A stretch of DNA of 64,000 nucleotides, from NCBI GenBank assembly GCA_036850595.1, contig CM072161.1, positions 7,833,905 through 7,897,904 on the forward strand, in the 5' to 3' direction. The DNA comes from Rhyacichthys aspro (lineage: Eukaryota; Chordata; Actinopteri; Gobiiformes; Rhyacichthyidae). Both the position numbers and the translations under genes were made by a program. The notes under the pieces were generated by a model. That model saw nothing but the letters and a program-made list of their open reading frames with translations, made no database searches and was not told the DNA's origin. Of this stretch, positions 60,501-64,000 are shown piece by piece. The stretch's first letter is position 1; each line of letters opens with the position of its first letter.

Positions 60501-61070
60501 GATTTCTACATAACCATGTCTGGTTTGGACCAGTATTGTTGCAGTACTGGCAGTTATGGATGCGTTTTAGGTTTGTTACCAAAGCCCCCATACCATAATA
60601 CTTCATTGCATTGGTCTGACTGGATAGAATTACAATGTGATAGTTGGTTACAAGTAGATGGTTCACCTAAACACCTCCAGTGATTCATTTTTATTCATTC
60701 GTTCTTTGCAAAGGCTTTCTGTTGAATCCCCCCAAAGCAGCATAGCTACCTTTCTGTTTCAACAGCCATTACTTCCTTGACATCGGTGTAGACCAATGGG
60801 TAGGTTGCTTATGCAAGAGTGAGCATGTAATTGGTGCCTCAGATACTCAAAACACCTGTTATCAGATTTAATTTGTCAAAGGATTAAACATTACTGTAAA
60901 ACTCTGATGTAATATGATGTTAGTTAGTTATGCTCATAAAATCGTCTTTCAGGAATCTTTATTTGGAACTCTAAGAAAAGTCCCTGCAGTGTGTTGCTGT
61001 TCTGCCGGACCATCTGAGGTTCAGAGGACATTTGCAGAGGTATGCCACATGCTTTTGAGACTGCAGTAGA
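57560..61070. repeat. Tandem duplication, unit 1
   Basis: A segment beginning CTTTGCTTTGTTGTGGGATAA at about 57,561 recurs at about 61,075 in the same order and orientation. Shared landmarks are a T-rich run, GATAATAAAAGATGCATAG, AGGATAAACAACATTCC, an ORF of about 70 codons, CAACGACAGGAGGCAAAAG, ATATTTGTTGGACT, and later CAGATTTAATTTGTCAAAGG and ATCTTTATTTGGAACTC. The offset is about 3.5 kb in the first two thirds, then shrinks through deletions in unit 2. Unit 1 also contains 59,760-60,860, which has no counterpart in unit 2. Confidence 0.85.
58677..58889 (+). CDS. Unidentified ~70-residue ORF, copy 1 (possible exon)
   Basis: The frame reads MTHGAVVVPGTECFWVNK... to ...ERSPVYETATVHV and a TAG stop. 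It is rich in W, Y, F and G and reads like an extracellular or beta-rich domain, but I do not recognise the family. Its counterpart at 62,168-62,377 encodes the same protein from the shared histidine onward, differing there by one synonymous change, whereas the flanks carry many substitutions and indels. No signal peptide or clear start context is present. It may be the last exon of a gene whose other exons I cannot see, or a retained gene fragment. Confidence 0.4.
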   Translation: MTHGAVVVPGTECFWVNKTSAGPGSGGWTSYGGDWFVLIPHHYGAESSMKFQHYGKWERSPVYETATVHV

Positions 61071-61071
61071 G

Positions 61072-63925
61072 AGTTTGCTTTGTTGTGGGATAATCTTTCA
61101 AATCACTTGACAAACAATGTCACAAAGCGCATTCGAGGAAACTGCCTGGAGGAACTTTTTTTTTTTTTTTTTTTTATGTCACTACCAGCCACAAACAACG
61201 CATTTAGTCTTGTCTAAGAGCCAAGAAAAACAGCTTGAGGATGCAGACAGTTATTTTGAATCAAATCAGTGTTCAATATAGGTAAATATTATAGGCAAGG
61301 CTTGTTGGCAGAGTGCCTTTATTTAGTTTAATATTAATACATTCCCCTATCATACTTTTCTGTGACCTTCTGTCTCAAGCACACTGACAACTCTATACTG
61401 TTGCATATACATTAACTATACATTAAGTAGCTAATGAAAGAATATTGAACTGAATAGAAAATAAATAAAATACAAACGTTGTATGAATAAAAATGTTACA
61501 ATTCTCTGAAGATAATAAAAGATGCATAGAACATACTACTATGATTTTAGATTTTTTTGCTTTATCTTGAAGTGTTTTTCTCAAATCTTACATCATCTAA
61601 GCTTGTATTAACTTGTTTTCCATTTTTTCTAAAAGTCTCCATACAGATGTTGAAAACCCCTCGCCTTTTAAACTTAATGACACCTTTCACTGTATTGTAT
61701 TAAAAAGCAGGTTTGACCAGAAATGGGAAGGAATATCCATAGGATAAACAACATTCCTATGTTGACTGTCACTGTGTGCATTCAGGCTAAACAGGATGCT
61801 GATTTTTCTAATAATAGAGGATCTATTTCTGTAATATGCAAATCCTTCCTTTATGGCTACACTCCCTTAACAATACATTTTACTTGACTGCAGGTTTGGC
61901 ACCACTGCTGTATTTTTTGTGAAATTGAAAAAAAAAAAAAACGCTTCTTTTTTTCTCTCAGCTGTGTGTCAAGTGACCAGCTTCTTTCGAAGAGGATTGC
62001 TGCAGAATTTGAATCCTAAATTTGACATTCTATCTTTTCAAATGTCTTCACACTTAGTCATACAGTAGAGCACAACACTCATTCCTGAGGCTATATTAAA
62101 AACACAGCCAGTAGGCGTAGAGGTGCACTAATAATGATCATTGATGATCATCATTAGCAGACGTTTGAGTCATGGAGCAGTAGTTGTTCCTGGAACAGAA
62201 TGTTTTTGGGTGAACAAGACAAGTGCTGGTCCAGGTTCAGGTGGTTGGACCAGCTATGGAGGAGACTGGTTTGTGCTCATACCTCATCACTATGGAGCTG
62301 AGTCATCCATGAAATTCCAGCATTACGGCAAATGGGAGAGAAGTCCTGTTTATGAAACTGCCACTGTGCATGTGTAGCACTGACCCGCCCCGTATTATTT
62401 GTACCACACTTACAGTTTTTCACAATCGCTAAAACTGCTAATTGCTATTCTCTGAACCAAACAGTGAACCTCTTAAACTCATTCCTCAAACTGGACACTA
62501 TTTACTTAAAACCTTAAACACTATTCACTGTTTAAACACAGTTTACAAAATTCTTTCACTCTTTACTGCAAAACACTGAAGACAATCTTTAATAAAACAC
62601 ACTGAACATTCTCAGGCTCCTATGAGTCAAAAAGGCAACGACAGGAGGCAAAAGTGAGACTAAATTAACACACTTCCATCTCGACCAATATACAACAACT
62701 CTGGGAACACTTGCTGCTAAAGAAAGGAAGCTAATACAGTTCTGAGACACAACTGAACTGCATTTTCTAGATTCTTTGGGACGAGGACGATGGACTTAAA
62801 AAGAACAAAAAAGATTTTATACTTGATTTGTGTTTGTAAAAAATGTGCAAATGATACAGTAACATGATTTAGATTATAGTAGTAAAGATATATTTTGGAT
62901 AAAAACTGCGTCTCTTGCAGTGACTTTACTATTTATATTTGTTGGACTGAGACGTGTGATGAACTTCCTGTCACGGGCTCAACATGTTGATCTATTAAAA
63001 TCATCCTGATTACCATCTGCTACTAGGTGAAGAGAAAAAACAGGTAATGCAACAAATTGGGTAAACCAAACTCAAAATGGCTGCCAAACCTCTGAAGATG
63101 GTGCTGATGGAGTTTGAAGCTACTTATGTGTAGGCCTAGATTCCAGTTTCCAGTCTACGATGGCTGACTGCCCATTAGGTGGAAAGGCTTGTCTACAACA
63201 AACAAAACACATGTTATCAGATTTAATTTGTCAAAGGATTAAACATTACTGTAAAACTCTGATGTAATATAATCATTCATAATTAAATATCAATTATGTT
63301 CAACTCCGAGGGTCCACAAAACATTTTTACAAAGTAGATAATGACTATTGGCTCAAAGCAGTTGAAAGCTCATATTTTAATTTCTCATATTAGAAGATAA
63401 AGCTGTCATGAGCACCGTGACAGTAATGATGAGTGATTTCCCTGAAAACAATAAATCACAGCAGCATATCAGATCTATCTTGAGTTTAATTAGCCAAGAG
63501 TCCTTTATCATATTCACTAAATGTTTCTGCTCTCCAAACTGCACTAATCAAAAGATGTTTTATTCCGTATATTTTATGATAATTGTTATCTGTGATATTC
63601 TGGCAAGCCAAAAAGCAAAGATGGAAGAAAATAATTCAGTTATCAGTCATCTGTATGCAGCCTATAACTAATGGATGTTTACAGGTTGTGACTTGTGTGC
63701 TTGCCTATAATGTGCCTATACGATCTGTCATTATAAAACATGTACATCTGGATTTGACAATATGTGCCAAAATCCTCAATGAAAGTGAATTTGATTGCTT
63801 TTTTTTAGTTACATCCATTGTCCATTTGCAGGTATAGACAGCCTGCTCATAAAATCGTCTTTTAGGAATCTTTATTTGGAACTCTAAGAAGAGTCCCTGC
63901 AGTGTGTTGCCGTTCTTGTCGGGAC
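61072..63925. repeat. Tandem duplication, unit 2
   Basis: Second copy of the unit that starts at 57,560. Relative to unit 1 it lacks about 300 bases (equivalent of 59,405-59,708) and about 1.1 kb (equivalent of 59,760-60,860), and carries about 0.55 kb of its own (63,280-63,840) before the shared TCATAAAATCGTCTTT ... AGTCCCTGCAGTGTGTTGC segment. It runs close to the end of the window, so more units may follow. Confidence 0.8.
62141..62377 (+). CDS. Unidentified ~70-residue ORF, copy 2 (possible exon)
   Basis: From residue 10 onward the product equals that of the frame at 58,677-58,889. The first nine residues (MMIIISRRL) come from a diverged upstream sequence, so the true N-terminal boundary of the conserved part is near SHGAVVVPG. 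An AG (ATTAGCAG, about 62,153-62,160) shortly before it could be a splice acceptor. The stop codon and CACTGACCCGCCCC just after it are shared by both copies. Function unknown. Confidence 0.4.
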   Translation: MMIIISRRLSHGAVVVPGTECFWVNKTSAGPGSGGWTSYGGDWFVLIPHHYGAESSMKFQHYGKWERSPVYETATVHV

Positions 63926-64000
63926 AGGAGCACTGGGGGATAATTAACAGGTGGTCCCCAAGCGCTGCTTTACATACATCTCAGTGTAGCTCTGCGTCGC

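Noticed and set aside
1..64000. tRNA or rRNA genes
   Set aside because: Looked for B-box GGTTCGANTCC-like strings and clover-leaf context by eye; none was convincing. A covariance-model scan would be needed to exclude them.

Overview
The window is vertebrate nuclear DNA, most likely from a ray-finned (probably percomorph) teleost. The genes are split into short exons with consensus GT-AG introns of roughly 75 bp to a few kb, the encoded proteins are vertebrate-specific, and several interspersed repeats look like families common in fish. I found no tRNA, rRNA, CRISPR array or intact transposase gene.

Layout. Positions 1-21,400 hold no protein-coding gene that I can support. This part contains a 388-bp hAT-type miniature element (2,846-3,233), a degenerate 'TTTAGTCCTGG' minisatellite (about 3,950-4,630), a CpG-rich patch (about 5,030-5,330), and several dense, low-repeat blocks that look like conserved non-coding elements (about 1,700-2,460, 3,260-3,790, 7,830-7,990, 10,480-10,720, 13,440-14,570). 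Clusters of nuclear-receptor half-sites lie near 16.5 kb and 18.2 kb.

Four genes follow. (1) A SAM/SH3 adapter of the SLY family, closest to SAMSN1, on + (coding exons 22,858-30,356, with a possible first exon at 21,664). (2) gdpd5 (GDE2), a six-transmembrane glycerophosphodiesterase-family protein, on - (15 coding exons, 39,639 down to 31,497; probable non-coding exon 1 near 43.2-43.4 kb). (3) serpinh1 (HSP47), the collagen chaperone, on + (coding 46,939-49,321). (4) acer3, alkaline ceramidase 3, on + (coding 50,556-55,376). The first two genes converge, gdpd5 and serpinh1 diverge, and serpinh1 and acer3 run head to tail. All four reading frames could be followed exon by exon with matching splice phases. 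After acer3, 57.56-63.93 kb is a tandem duplication with a period of about 3.5 kb. Both units carry the same unidentified ~70-residue open reading frame, better preserved than its flanks.

The gene products do not form one pathway. gdpd5-serpinh1 adjacency is also seen in human 11q13.5, and ACER3 lies on the same human arm, so this is a conserved linkage block. SAMSN1 is elsewhere in human.

The most notable observation is that this GDPD5 has arginine at both catalytic histidine positions (233 and 275) while its frame, splice sites and remaining domain are intact. It looks like a pseudo-phosphodiesterase rather than a pseudogene. Also notable are the conserved ORF inside the tandem duplication and a homopolymer block (40.2-40.5 kb) flanked by a direct repeat, which looks like an assembly fault.
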